A stretch of DNA of 25,087 nt, taken from positions 1 to 25,087 of the forward strand of contig JBBTCJ010000095.1 of NCBI GenBank assembly GCA_038043285.1, read 5' to 3'. Positions 1-7,622 of this stretch are shown here, piece by piece. Below the pieces are notes generated by a model. That model made no database searches and had not been told where the DNA came from. It saw only the letters and a program-made list of their open reading frames with translations. This DNA comes from JBBTCJ01 sp038043285. Lineage in GTDB: Bacteria > Planctomycetota > Phycisphaerae > UBA1845. Every line of letters starts with the position of its first letter. Position 1 is the first letter of the stretch. The position numbers and the translations under genes are program-made.

Positions 1-1
1 C

Positions 2-1933
2 CCGGTGCTTGATCCGGCGCTTTCGAGCGACGAATTGTCGCGCCGACAGCTTGGCGAGGGGATCGGGGCGGTTCCCGGAGCGGCCTGCGGCGAGATCGTG
101 TTCAGCGCCGAGCGGGCCGAGCTTCGTGCGAAGGAAGGCGCTTCCGTTATTCTGGTCCGCAAGGAGACCTCGCCGGAGGATGTGGGCGGGATGCACGCCG
201 CCGTCGGCATCCTGACCGCGACAGGCGGCAAGACGTCGCACGCGGCCGTGGTCGCCCGAGGCTGGGGCAAGTGCTGCATCGTCGGCTGCGAAATCCTCAA
301 CATCGACTACGGCGACGGGCGTATGTCGCTCAACGGCCGCAGCTATCGCCAGGGCGATTGGATCACCCTCGACGGAACCACGGGGCGCATCTATGACGGG
401 CGCATCCAACTGGTTCGCCCGGAGGCGCCGGCCGAATACGGCACGATCATGGAATGGTGCGACGCGATGCGCCGCCTGCGCGTTCGAGCCAACGCCGATA
501 CGCCCGCCGATGCCGCAAAGGCCGTCGAACTCGGGGCGGAGGGCATCGGCCTTTGCCGCACCGAGCATATGTTCTTCGACTCCTCGCAACCGCAGCGAAT
601 CCGAGCCATGCGCGAGATGATCGTCGCGGCTGACGAGGACGCCCGGCGAACGGCGTTGGAGAAGCTTCTGCCCTATCAAGTGGAGGACTTCGAGGGGATT
701 TTCAAGGCGATGAACGGGCGGCCGGTGACGGTTCGACTGCTGGATCCGCCGCTGCACGAGTTTTTGCCGCAGCGTGACAATCCGAGCGGGGTGCAAGCCG
801 TGGTCGACGAACTTAATGCGGGAGTCCGCGACCAGATATCGAAGCTCTCGCTGTGGGACGCCGACGCACGTCGGAGGCTGGAGACGAAGCTGGTCACGCC
901 GGAGGACATTCACCGCCGCGTGGATCAGTTGCACGAAGCCAATCCCATGCTCGGACATCGCGGGTGTCGGCTGTGCATCACCTATCCCGAGATTCTGGAC
1001 ATGCAGGTGTGTGCGATCATCGAGGCGGCGGTTCGCTGCACGAAGGGCGGAGTCCCGGTTCGCCCGGAGATCATGATCCCGCTGAGCATAGACCCCAAGG
1101 AGTTGGCCATGCTCATTGCGCGGACGCGCGCGGTGGCGGACAAGATCATCGCCGGGCACGGCGTGAAGCTGCCCTATCTGGTCGGCACCATGATCGAGAC
1201 GCCGCGGGCGGCGCTGCTCGCCGACGGGATGGCCCGGTCAGCGGAGTTCTTCAGCTTCGGGACCAACGACCTGACGCAGCTTTCGATGGGCCTGTCACGC
1301 GACGACGCGGGGAAGTTTCTGCCCGACTATCTCGACGAATCGTTGGAGCTTTGCGACGGCGCCGCATCCGGCGAGCCGCGGGCTTCCGCCCGCGCAGACC
1401 AACGTCGGGCCAAAGATCCGCGGGCGTCGACGCGCGGCGTCGATGCGGCAGCACTTCGCGGTCCGATCTTCGCCCATGATCCGTTCCAATCGCTGGACGT
1501 CGATGGCGTCGGAGCGCTGGTGCGGATGTCGTGCGAGAAGGGCCGCGGCGTGCGTTCCGACCTCAAGCTCGGCATCTGCGGCGAACACGGCGGGGATCCG
1601 AAGTCCATTCGCCTTTGCGAGGCCGTCGGTTTGGACTACGTCTCATGCAGTCCGCTGCGCGTGCCGATCGCGCGATTGGCGGCCGCCCAGGCGGCGGTGG
1701 AAGCCGGTTTCCGTGCGCCGATGCCAGGGGCGCGGCCAAAAACTTCGAAGCGAAAAGCCAGCTCGACCAGCGCCCGCAAGTCCCCGCGAGCCTCCAAGCC
1801 CGGTCGCGAGCGCAGCCAATCTCGTTCGCGAACGGCTCGCACCCAGACCAAGCGGGCGAAGGCGGGCGGCGGCAAGAAGAGCAGGAAGCGCGGCCGATCG
1901 CGGTCGATCACGCGGGAGCTGGTGTTGGTGTAG
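2..1933 (+). CDS. ppdK: Pyruvate phosphate dikinase, C-terminal part (5' end outside the window)
   Basis: The enzyme interconverts pyruvate, ATP and phosphate with PEP, AMP and pyrophosphate in the cytoplasm. The reading frame is open to the left edge, so the N-terminal ATP-grasp domain is missing; the first possible in-window start (GTG at 5) is not the real start. Counting from that GTG, the phosphohistidine domain carries GGKTSHAAVVARG with His at residue 79. The PEP/pyruvate TIM barrel follows, with GLCRTEHMFF, MLGHRGCRL, GTMIETPRAAL, SFGTNDLTQ and the catalytic-Cys motif GICGEHGGDP (Cys525). Two oddities stand out. About 38 extra residues (roughly 450-487) lie between DDAGKFLPDYLDE and HDPFQSLD, where the family normally has only a short linker, and their DNA contains a palindrome. 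The last 70 residues or so form a Lys/Arg/Ser-rich tail after the usual family end. The family assignment is secure; the effect of both additions is unknown. Confidence 0.96.
   Translation, partial: PVLDPALSSDELSRRQLGEGIGAVPGAACGEIVFSAERAELRAKEGASVILVRKETSPEDVGGMHAAVGILTATGGKTSHAAVVARGWGKCCIVGCEILNIDYGDGRMSLNGRSYRQGDWITLDGTTGRIYDGRIQLVRPEAPAEYGTIMEWCDAMRRLRVRANADTPADAAKAVELGAEGIGLCRTEHMFFDSSQPQRIRAMREMIVAADEDARRTALEKLLPYQVEDFEGIFKAMNGRPVTVRLLDPPLHEFLPQRDNPSGVQAVVDELNAGVRDQISKLSLWDADARRRLETKLVTPEDIHRRVDQLHEANPMLGHRGCRLCITYPEILDMQVCAIIEAAVRCTKGGVPVRPEIMIPLSIDPKELAMLIARTRAVADKIIAGHGVKLPYLVGTMIETPRAALLADGMARSAEFFSFGTNDLTQLSMGLSRDDAGKFLPDYLDESLELCDGAASGEPRASARADQRRAKDPRASTRGVDAAALRGPIFAHDPFQSLDVDGVGALVRMSCEKGRGVRSDLKLGICGEHGGDPKSIRLCEAVGLDYVSCSPLRVPIARLAAAQAAVEAGFRAPMPGARPKTSKRKASSTSARKSPRASKPGRERSQSRSRTARTQTKRAKAGGGKKSRKRGRSRSITRELVLV
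1374..1437. repeat. REP-like palindromes inside the ppdK coding sequence
   Basis: A hairpin at 1377-1394 has stem CGCGGGC, loop TTCC and GCCCGCG. A second weaker one at 1418-1437 has arms CCGCG and CGCGG. The sequence GAGCCGCGGGC at 1374 and the following bases match the intergenic palindrome starting at 22499 at about 21 of 23 positions. The repeat falls within the segment that is extra relative to normal PPDK, so it is probably an in-frame repeat insertion. Confidence 0.6.
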
Positions 1934-2633
1934 TATGACTTCGCCGGCTTTGCGGGAGCGGTTGCCGGTAGGATCCGTGACCGACCGGGAGCCGGTGACC
2001 AAAGTGTCGCAAGGCAGCGTCGCACGGGCATCTTGCCCGTGAAAACACGGCATGGAAGGCCGTGCCACGAATTCCGCCACGGGCTACCGGGTCTGCGTTT
2101 GGCAGGACAGGTTCGGGACGCAATAATCGTCAACGGGCGGCGGTGACCGACCGATAACAAGGGGTGGACTCTGCCGGCGCCTAACCGCCCGGCGAGGCGA
2201 CGTCTCCGAGACTTCGTTGGTGCAAGTTCCGGATTCCGTCGTTGCGCGGAGGGTCCGTGACAGTTCCGGCGGGTCTTTCGGAGGCCCCGGCGGGGCCAAG
2301 GATAGTGGCCACGGGCGCAAGCCCGTGGAATTCTGGTGAATGAAAAGCGACAGCCCCGGACGGGGCGTAGGAGCGACTTAAACTATATGAATCTCAGGGT
2401 TCCTCCGCCCACTTCGGGGCGGAGAACTTTGGCGTATCCATACTCCACGGGTTCCGCTGCGCTTCACCCGTGGCTACGATCCCACGCCCCTCGCGGGGCG
2501 TTAAGATTCGCACGCCTAAACGGTCACGGACCCTTGCGCGGAGACCCAACCCCGCATGGGTTGCAGATGGGGGCGGTGTGGGCTACCCTTTCGCGTCTCG
2601 GCAAGGTACGAGAACCAGGCAATCTGAGGTGAA
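1934..2633. repeat. Gene-free spacer with a cluster of GC-rich hairpins
   Basis: I see no credible gene in these 700 bases. Near-perfect hairpins occur at 2023-2041 (CACGGGCA, TCT, TGCCCGTG), 2046-2064 (CACGGC/GCCGTG), 2283-2297 (GGCCCC/GGGGCC), 2309-2328 (CCACGGGC, GCAA, GCCCGTGG), 2353-2366 (GCCCCG/CGGGGC), 2403-2424 (CTCCGCCC/GGGCGGAG), 2445-2473 (CCACGGGT/ACCCGTGG) and 2484-2501 (ACGCCCC/GGGGCGT). Five of the eight fall between 2309 and 2501. None is followed by a long T run, so they look like REP-type repeats rather than a series of terminators. The 5' end of the downstream lipoprotein mRNA must come from this spacer, but I cannot place its promoter with confidence. Confidence 0.75.
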
Positions 2634-4793
2634 ATGATGATGAATCTGAAGGGTCGAATGGAACGGGGCGAGTGGCTACGGCTAGGTTGCATCGCCATGT
2701 CGCTTGTTTTCTGCGTGCTGGTCGGCTGCGGGAACCTCGGACGGGGATGCCGGGGGGACGGCAACCTGATCGACACCGACGGCGACGGAATCGGCGACAC
2801 GACGGACAACTGCGTCGACACACCCAACACCGATCAGGCCGACCGCGATGATGACGGCGTCGGCGACCTCTGCGACGCGGACCCGGATGATCCCGCCGTG
2901 GGACGTCCCGGCGACTCCGACGACGACGGGTTCGACAACATCGAGGACAACTGTCGCGACCTGGCCAACCCGGACCAGGCCGATGCCGACGACGACGGAC
3001 TAGGCGATGCCTGCGACATCTGTCCCGACGACTTCGACGAGGACCAGGCTGACACAGACTTGGACGGGTTCGGCGACGCCTGTGACAACTGTCCGGACAA
3101 CGCCAATGAAGATCAGTTCGACGACGATGACGACGGCGTGGGCGACGTGTGCGACAACTGCCCGCACACGGCCAACGACGACCAGGCGGACATCGACGAG
3201 GACGACGTCGGCGACGCCTGCGAGGGCGACGGCGACAGCGACGGCGTGGCGGACACCGAGGACAATTGCCTGGGCGCAAGCAACACGGATCAGGCGGACG
3301 GCGACGGGGACGGCGTGGGCGACGTCTGCGACAACAGCCCGGGCGATTTCAATCCAGGACAAGAGGACGTCGACGGCGACGGCGTCGGCGACGTGACCGA
3401 CAATTGCCCCGATGACCCCAACGCCGACCAGGCCGACGGCGACGCCGACGACGTGGGCGATGCCTGCGACAACTGCCCGACCGTTGCCAACGCCGACCAG
3501 GCTGACGCCGACGGCGACGACCAGGGCGACGCCTGCGAGGGTGACGGCGACGACGACGGCGTGCCGGATGAGGACGACAATTGTCCGGACATCGTCAACG
3601 CCGACCAGACGGACACGGACGGCGACGGCCTCGGCAACGTGTGCGACAACTGCCCGACCGTGAGCAACGCCGATCAGGCGGACTCGGAAGGCAACGGTGT
3701 CGGCGACGGATTCGGCGACTCATGCGACAATTGTGCGAGCATCGCCAACCCCAGCCAGACCGACACCGACAATGACGGGGACGGCAACGCCTGCGACAAC
3801 TGCCCGCGCGACGCCAACGCCGACCAGGCCGACGGTGACAACGACGGCATCGGCAACGTTTGCGAAACCGGCGGAGGAACGCCTCCCGGCGGCACCGGAC
3901 AGACGCCCGTGACCGTCAATGCCGGGGCCGATCAGAGCGTGTTCCCGTGTGCGACGGTAACGCTGGCGACCGTCCCGGCCACGACAGCCGGCGCCACGAT
4001 CACTTGGCGTCAAACGGCTGGTCCCAGCGTGGGGTTGGCGGATGGCACTGCGAACCCGGTGTCGTTCGTAGCTCCAGCGTTCACCACCGGATTGCCCGTG
4101 AACCTGACGTTCGAAGCCAAGGGTACCCTCACCGGGTTCACCCAGGGAACGGATACGTTGGTGGTGACGATCAAGAACTTCACCAGCGCTCCGGCGGGGT
4201 TCGACTCGGAGAATGCGACGAAGAGCAGCGGCGACGCCCAGCCCGGCGACACCGTTGAGTTGACGCTCTCCACGGTGGATCCGACGGTTCCCGCCGAGTT
4301 CCAGGCGACGTGGGCCCAGGTGGCTGCCGATGCGACGCGGGTCACGCTCACCAAGGTCAACGCGGACCGCGTGACCTTCACCGCTCCGACAGTGACAAGC
4401 TCGACGCACTTGAACTTCGTGGCGGGGATTTGCTCCCCGAGCCAATTGGGCGCAGGTCTGCTTGCGGCTACGCAGTCAGTGGAGGTACAGGTGGCGAGCG
4501 TGGCGTTGGATTTTTCCGATTCACCGGGCGTCGTGGTGGGCGAGCCGTTTGATCTGACGCAGTGGGCAACCGTTGCAGCCGGCGCGCCCGGGGACATTGA
4601 GTTACTGTTCTTCGCCGCCGACAACGGGGCGTTGCCCGAGGGCGTGGTCGTGTCGATCGACCAGGACACGGGATTGCTCACCGTGTCCGCGGGAACGCCG
4701 GGCCAGGTCATCACCATTGAAGTCCAGGTCGTCGGCACGGGAGGCATCCTGGCGATGGCCGAAGATACGCTCACGATTGTCGAAGGCGAGTAG
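2634..4793 (+). CDS. Secreted lipoprotein with 13 thrombospondin type 3 Ca-binding repeats and Ig-like C-terminal domains
   Basis: The 719-residue protein starts at the first of three consecutive ATG codons, a few bases after GAGGTGA. Residues 1-32 form a lipoprotein signal ending in LVGC, with Cys32 as the lipidation site. Residues 45-413 hold 13 modules of about 23-27 residues built on the pattern NCxxxxNxDQxDxDxDGxGDxCD, which is the thrombospondin type 3 repeat. The Asp-rich loops bind calcium and the Cys pairs usually form disulfides, so the rod should be extracellular or periplasmic. Modules 5, 7 and 9 have lost loop Gly or Cys residues (CDNS replaces CDNC in module 7). A Gly/Pro linker leads to a PKD-like domain (about 422-516), a second beta domain, and a last domain with LPEGVVVSIDQDTGLLTV resembling He_PIG Ig folds. 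Function may be adhesion or surface structure; no enzymatic motif is seen. Confidence 0.9.
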   Translation: MMMNLKGRMERGEWLRLGCIAMSLVFCVLVGCGNLGRGCRGDGNLIDTDGDGIGDTTDNCVDTPNTDQADRDDDGVGDLCDADPDDPAVGRPGDSDDDGFDNIEDNCRDLANPDQADADDDGLGDACDICPDDFDEDQADTDLDGFGDACDNCPDNANEDQFDDDDDGVGDVCDNCPHTANDDQADIDEDDVGDACEGDGDSDGVADTEDNCLGASNTDQADGDGDGVGDVCDNSPGDFNPGQEDVDGDGVGDVTDNCPDDPNADQADGDADDVGDACDNCPTVANADQADADGDDQGDACEGDGDDDGVPDEDDNCPDIVNADQTDTDGDGLGNVCDNCPTVSNADQADSEGNGVGDGFGDSCDNCASIANPSQTDTDNDGDGNACDNCPRDANADQADGDNDGIGNVCETGGGTPPGGTGQTPVTVNAGADQSVFPCATVTLATVPATTAGATITWRQTAGPSVGLADGTANPVSFVAPAFTTGLPVNLTFEAKGTLTGFTQGTDTLVVTIKNFTSAPAGFDSENATKSSGDAQPGDTVELTLSTVDPTVPAEFQATWAQVAADATRVTLTKVNADRVTFTAPTVTSSTHLNFVAGICSPSQLGAGLLAATQSVEVQVASVALDFSDSPGVVVGEPFDLTQWATVAAGAPGDIELLFFAADNGALPEGVVVSIDQDTGLLTVSAGTPGQVITIEVQVVGTGGILAMAEDTLTIVEGE

Positions 4794-4831
4794 TAAGAAA
4801 CGTCTTCATTGGACAGGTTGGATTGAATTCG

Positions 4832-4859
4832 CGAGCGGCGGCCAGTGGGCCGCCGCTCG
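4832..4859 (+). terminator. Strong hairpin after the thrombospondin-repeat gene
   Basis: A perfect 12-bp stem, CGAGCGGCGGCC with GGCCGCCGCTCG, closes a four-base loop AGTG. It lies 38 bp after the lipoprotein stop. The following bases (GCTGTTCATG) have no real T run, so it may act as a 3' mRNA stabiliser or a weak terminator. Confidence 0.6.
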
Positions 4860-4907
4860 GCTGTTCATGTAGTGCGACCGCGCGGACACGACACTGAAAT
4901 GCAGTGG

Positions 4908-4927
4908 TGACGGTCCGTCATTTTTCT
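4908..4927 (+). terminator. Candidate intrinsic terminator
   Basis: A short stem TGACG, loop GTC, CGTCA is followed directly by ATTTTT-like sequence (TTTTT at 4921-4925). It is the first hairpin plus T run downstream of the lipoprotein gene and could end its transcript. The stem has only five pairs, so confidence is moderate. Confidence 0.45.
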
Positions 4928-4993
4928 TGCACGGCAAGGGGTAAGGGAGGGTGGGACAACGTTTCACCGAGCCCCATGCCAGTATACTGGCGC

Positions 4994-5024
4994 GGGTGCC
5001 CCACCCCTTGGGGTGGGGGACTGA
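4994..5024 (+). repeat. Left REP-like palindrome of the RAYT unit
   Basis: The core CCCCACCCC, TT, GGGGTGGGG is palindromic and flanked by GGTG and GACTGA. The whole 31 bp is repeated exactly, in inverted orientation, at 5630-5660. The transposase stop codon lies two bases inside this copy. Confidence 0.9.
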
Positions 5025-5026
5025 TT

Positions 5027-5602
5027 TCATAGCACCGGGAAACCGCCGTCCCAATCCATCGCGATCGGCGATCGCTCACCAAACTCGTAGAACCGATAGC
5101 TGCTCCAAGCCCAGTCCTCCGCTCGATCGACAAGTCCACGGCGGATCGGGTTGGCGTGGAGGTAGTTGATCTTTTCCAACAGTTTATCTTCGGCAAGCAC
5201 GTTGAAGTCGTATCCCCTCGGCTTCCAGAATGCTTTCTCGCCCGGACTCCGCGCCCAACCATTTGACGGAGCCGTACCGAGCGACCGGTGTTGGCGCCAC
5301 ACTTCGCGGAGAGCCGCTTTGCAGAGCCGGCCGGCAATGCTCTTGAACTCCTGGAGAAGCGTGGAGATCGGAACCGGCGGCTGATCGCGGGTGCGCTGCG
5401 GCAGCAAGACCAGATGCACATGCTCCGGCATGATGACGTAGGCAAGCCAGCGGATCGCCTGACGCTCACGGACGGCGTTCATGCCGAGCATCATCCCGCT
5501 GCAAACCCCCGGGTGGCGAAAGAACTGGAGGCGGCGAAACGTGGACATCGTCAGGAAGTGGATGTGACCCGCTTCATCATGTCGGCGGAGTCGGCTGGGC
5601 AT
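5027..5602 (-). CDS. REP-associated tyrosine transposase (Y1/HUH family)
   Basis: This 191-residue protein is a full-length RAYT, a single-strand-specific Y1 HUH nuclease related to IS200/IS605 transposases that acts on REP hairpins. The HUH motif is in MPEHVHLVLLP (His61, His63). The segment INYLHANPIRRGLV holds the likely nucleophile Tyr147, and it is followed by the family-typical AEDWAWSSYRFY. Both flanks carry the same 31-bp palindrome in inverted orientation, so gene plus repeats form a 667-bp unit (4994-5660). No frameshift or stop interrupts it, so it may be active. It is an isolated gene, not in an operon. The start at 5602 gives the usual family N-terminus; no good Shine-Dalgarno precedes it. 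Confidence 0.93.
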   Translation of the reverse strand: MPSRLRRHDEAGHIHFLTMSTFRRLQFFRHPGVCSGMMLGMNAVRERQAIRWLAYVIMPEHVHLVLLPQRTRDQPPVPISTLLQEFKSIAGRLCKAALREVWRQHRSLGTAPSNGWARSPGEKAFWKPRGYDFNVLAEDKLLEKINYLHANPIRRGLVDRAEDWAWSSYRFYEFGERSPIAMDWDGGFPVL

Positions 5603-5629
5603 CCAGTCATTCTAGACGCGAGTTCGCCG

Positions 5630-5660
5630 TCAGTCCCCCACCCCAAGGGGTGGGGCACCC
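5630..5660 (-). repeat. Right REP-like palindrome of the RAYT unit
   Basis: This is the exact inverted copy of 4994-5024, 27 bp upstream of the transposase start codon. Identity stops abruptly on both sides (4993/5661 and 5025/5629 differ). I found no other copy of this palindrome in the window. Confidence 0.9.
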
Positions 5661-5665
5661 TCGGC

Positions 5666-5727
5666 GTAACGTCGCCCTTCATGGGCGGCGCTTCCGGGGA
5701 AGCGCCGCGGATAAACTGCGACGCTAC
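5666..5727. repeat. BIME-like two-hairpin element, copy A
   Basis: Two 26-base inverted arms surround a 10-base spacer. The left arm is GTA, stem ACGTCGCCC, loop TTCAT, GGGCGGCGC. The right arm, read on the minus strand, is GTA, GCGTCGCAG, TTTAT, CCGCGGCGC. The copy begins 5 bp from the RAYT unit and ends 18 bp from the stop codon of the zinc-ribbon gene. Confidence 0.85.
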
Positions 5728-5745
5728 ACACAAACAGAATTTGCT

Positions 5746-6276
5746 CTAGCCCAGCCGTTCCAGGAGGTTCTTGAGAAAGCCGTGCAGGAGGGGTTTGGGG
5801 ATTTTGGCGACGGGCGGCGGCGTCGGGTCGAGCATCAGGCCTTCGACGTAATCTTTGGCCTTCGCGGCCGCGCGTCGGAGATGGTGGGCGATACGTTCGG
5901 CGTCTTCGAGCTTCGAGTCGCGCATGGCGATGACGAATTGTTCCACGCCTTCGTGGACGTTGACGACCTCGCCGGAAGCCTCGGTTGGGCGAGTCGCGGG
6001 GGCACCTTTGCGGACACCTTCCACGGCGGGCGCCAGGTTGTCTTTTTCATGGTCGAGGGTGGCGGCGTAGCGGGCCGCTTCACGGCGCAGCTCGGCCTCT
6101 CGGCGTTCGTCCTCGGCGTCGACGTCGGCGATTTTGATCTCGCCTTCATCCGGGCTCGGCGGCATGGGGATGTATACTTTGCCCTCGCAGTAGGGGCACT
6201 TTCCATGCCGTCCGCCGGCGTTGTCGGGAGCGCGGATCAGCTTCGCGCATTGGGGGCAATGAAGTTCGATGCTCAT
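5746..6276 (-). CDS. Small zinc-ribbon protein coupled to der
   Basis: The protein has 176 residues. Cys7-x2-Cys10 and Cys27-x2-Cys30 (in HCPQCAKLIRAP and GKCPYCEGKV) form an N-terminal zinc ribbon. A charged, probably coiled segment rich in Glu and Arg follows (about 50-75), then a helical C-terminal half with a Pro-rich stretch near LDPTPPPVAKIPKP. Its ATG overlaps the der stop codon as ATGA, so it is probably translated by coupling to der. Similar short zinc-ribbon proteins are common in planctomycetes, but I know of no defined function. The open frame continues upstream to 7194 inside der, but the ATG at 6276 matches the zinc-ribbon start and the overlap. Confidence 0.85.
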   Translation of the reverse strand: MSIELHCPQCAKLIRAPDNAGGRHGKCPYCEGKVYIPMPPSPDEGEIKIADVDAEDERREAELRREAARYAATLDHEKDNLAPAVEGVRKGAPATRPTEASGEVVNVHEGVEQFVIAMRDSKLEDAERIAHHLRRAAAKAKDYVEGLMLDPTPPPVAKIPKPLLHGFLKNLLERLG

Positions 6277-7622
6277 GGTTCGCTTTCCGCAACCTTTTCC
6301 GCCGGCGAGCCGCGCCGCGATCGAAAGACCAATCGTATCGGAATCTCGTTGAAGGGCAACGTTTCCCGGAACCGGTTGATCAGAAAACGCTCGTGCTGCA
6401 CGTCCACCCGGGCGACGGCGTTGACGAAGATCAGCAGCGTCGGCGGAGCAGAGGCGATCTGGGTGGCGTAATAAAACTTCGGTGGTTTGCGGCTCTTCTT
6501 CGAGGTGGGCATTCCGGAGGCCAGCGCGTCCTGCAAGGCCTGGTTGAGCCGACCCGTGGTGACTTGCGTTTGGCACTGCTTGAAGAGAGACGCCGCAAGG
6601 TCGATGACCGAGGCGACGTTCTTCCCGTCGATGGCCGAGGTGAACGCCACCGGCGCAAAGCCCATCTGAGGAAGAACCTTGGCCAGGTAGGGCCCGAAGT
6701 CGCCGGTGGCCGCCCGACCCTTGGCGAGATCCCATTTGTTGATGACCAGCACGCAGGGCTTCAGATCGGCGAGAATCACCGCGGCCAGCCGCTTCTCGAC
6801 CTGGCCCACCGGCACGGTGGCGTCGATGAGAAACAACACGACGTCGGCGCGGCGGATGGAACTCAAGGCTCGCTGGTGGGCGAAGAACTCGATGTCGTCG
6901 GCGAGTTTGTTCTTTTTTCGGACGCCCGCGGTGTCGATGGCGATCAGCGTTCGGCCGTCCTTTTCGAAGCGGACGTCGATGCTGTCCCGGGTGGTGCCCG
7001 GCACTTCGCTGACAATGACGCGAGGCTCGCCGGCGAGGGCGTTGATGAAGCTGCTCTTGCCGGAGTTGCGCTTGCCGACAATGGCGATCTTCATGACCGC
7101 TTCGGGCGGCGTCTCGGTCGGACGCCCGCCAAGCAGCTGATGAATACGTTCCAGGAGCTCGGTTTTGCCATTGCCGTTGAGCGCGCTGACGCACAGGGGA
7201 TCGCCGTATCCGAGCCTACGGAGTTCTCCGACGGCGGCGGCCATGTGCGGTTCGTCGACCTTATTGGCGACGAAGATGATGAGTTCGGTCTTGCGTCGCA
7301 GCAGCTCCGCGGTGTCGCGGTCGAGGGGGGTGATTCCTTCACGCCCGTCGACGACGAACAGGATCAGATCGGCCCGGTCGATGGCGTAGCGGATTTGTTC
7401 TTCGACGTGTTCGCTCAGGTCGTCGCGGTCAACGACCCCGTGCCCGCCGGTATCGACCAGTTCAAAGAACAGACCGTCGATCTCGCAGACTTCGCTAACC
7501 CGGTCGCGGGTCACGCCGGCGGTCGGCTCGGTGATGCTCACCCGTCTTCCCACGATGGTGTTGAACAGGCTGCTCTTCCCTACGTTGGGGCGACCGACAA
7601 TGGCGACGAGCGGAAGCGGCAT
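6273..7622 (-). CDS. der: Ribosome-assembly GTPase Der (EngA)
   Basis: Der is a tandem-GTPase that assists maturation of the 50S ribosomal subunit; 449 residues is normal. GTPase domain 1 has GRPNVGKSS (from residue 10), DTGGHG, NKVD and SALNG. Domain 2 has GKRNSGKSS, DTAGVRKK, NKWD and SAIDG, and the C-terminal KH-like domain includes KFYYATQ. In the second P loop, KRNSGKS replaces the commoner RPNVGKS, which keeps the essential GxxxxGKS. The ATG at 7622 follows GAGAGGG at good spacing. It is the first gene of a two-gene minus-strand unit with the zinc-ribbon gene, and divergent from the ABC transporter across a 402-bp spacer. Confidence 0.97.
   Translation of the reverse strand: MPLPLVAIVGRPNVGKSSLFNTIVGRRVSITEPTAGVTRDRVSEVCEIDGLFFELVDTGGHGVVDRDDLSEHVEEQIRYAIDRADLILFVVDGREGITPLDRDTAELLRRKTELIIFVANKVDEPHMAAAVGELRRLGYGDPLCVSALNGNGKTELLERIHQLLGGRPTETPPEAVMKIAIVGKRNSGKSSFINALAGEPRVIVSEVPGTTRDSIDVRFEKDGRTLIAIDTAGVRKKNKLADDIEFFAHQRALSSIRRADVVLFLIDATVPVGQVEKRLAAVILADLKPCVLVINKWDLAKGRAATGDFGPYLAKVLPQMGFAPVAFTSAIDGKNVASVIDLAASLFKQCQTQVTTGRLNQALQDALASGMPTSKKSRKPPKFYYATQIASAPPTLLIFVNAVARVDVQHERFLINRFRETLPFNEIPIRLVFRSRRGSPAEKVAESEP

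Noticed and set aside
2336..2632. 98-codon frame in the hairpin spacer
   Set aside because: It is composed of the palindromic repeats themselves, and its end overlaps the ribosome site of the next gene; I treat it as spurious.
2766..3872. Regular repeats that could suggest a CRISPR array
   Set aside because: The repetition is at protein level in one open frame, with module lengths in multiples of three and no conserved repeat/unique spacer pattern.
6277..7194. Upstream extension of the zinc-ribbon frame
   Set aside because: It lies in a different frame inside der, and its translation is Arg/His-rich shadow sequence; the ATGA overlap marks the real start.
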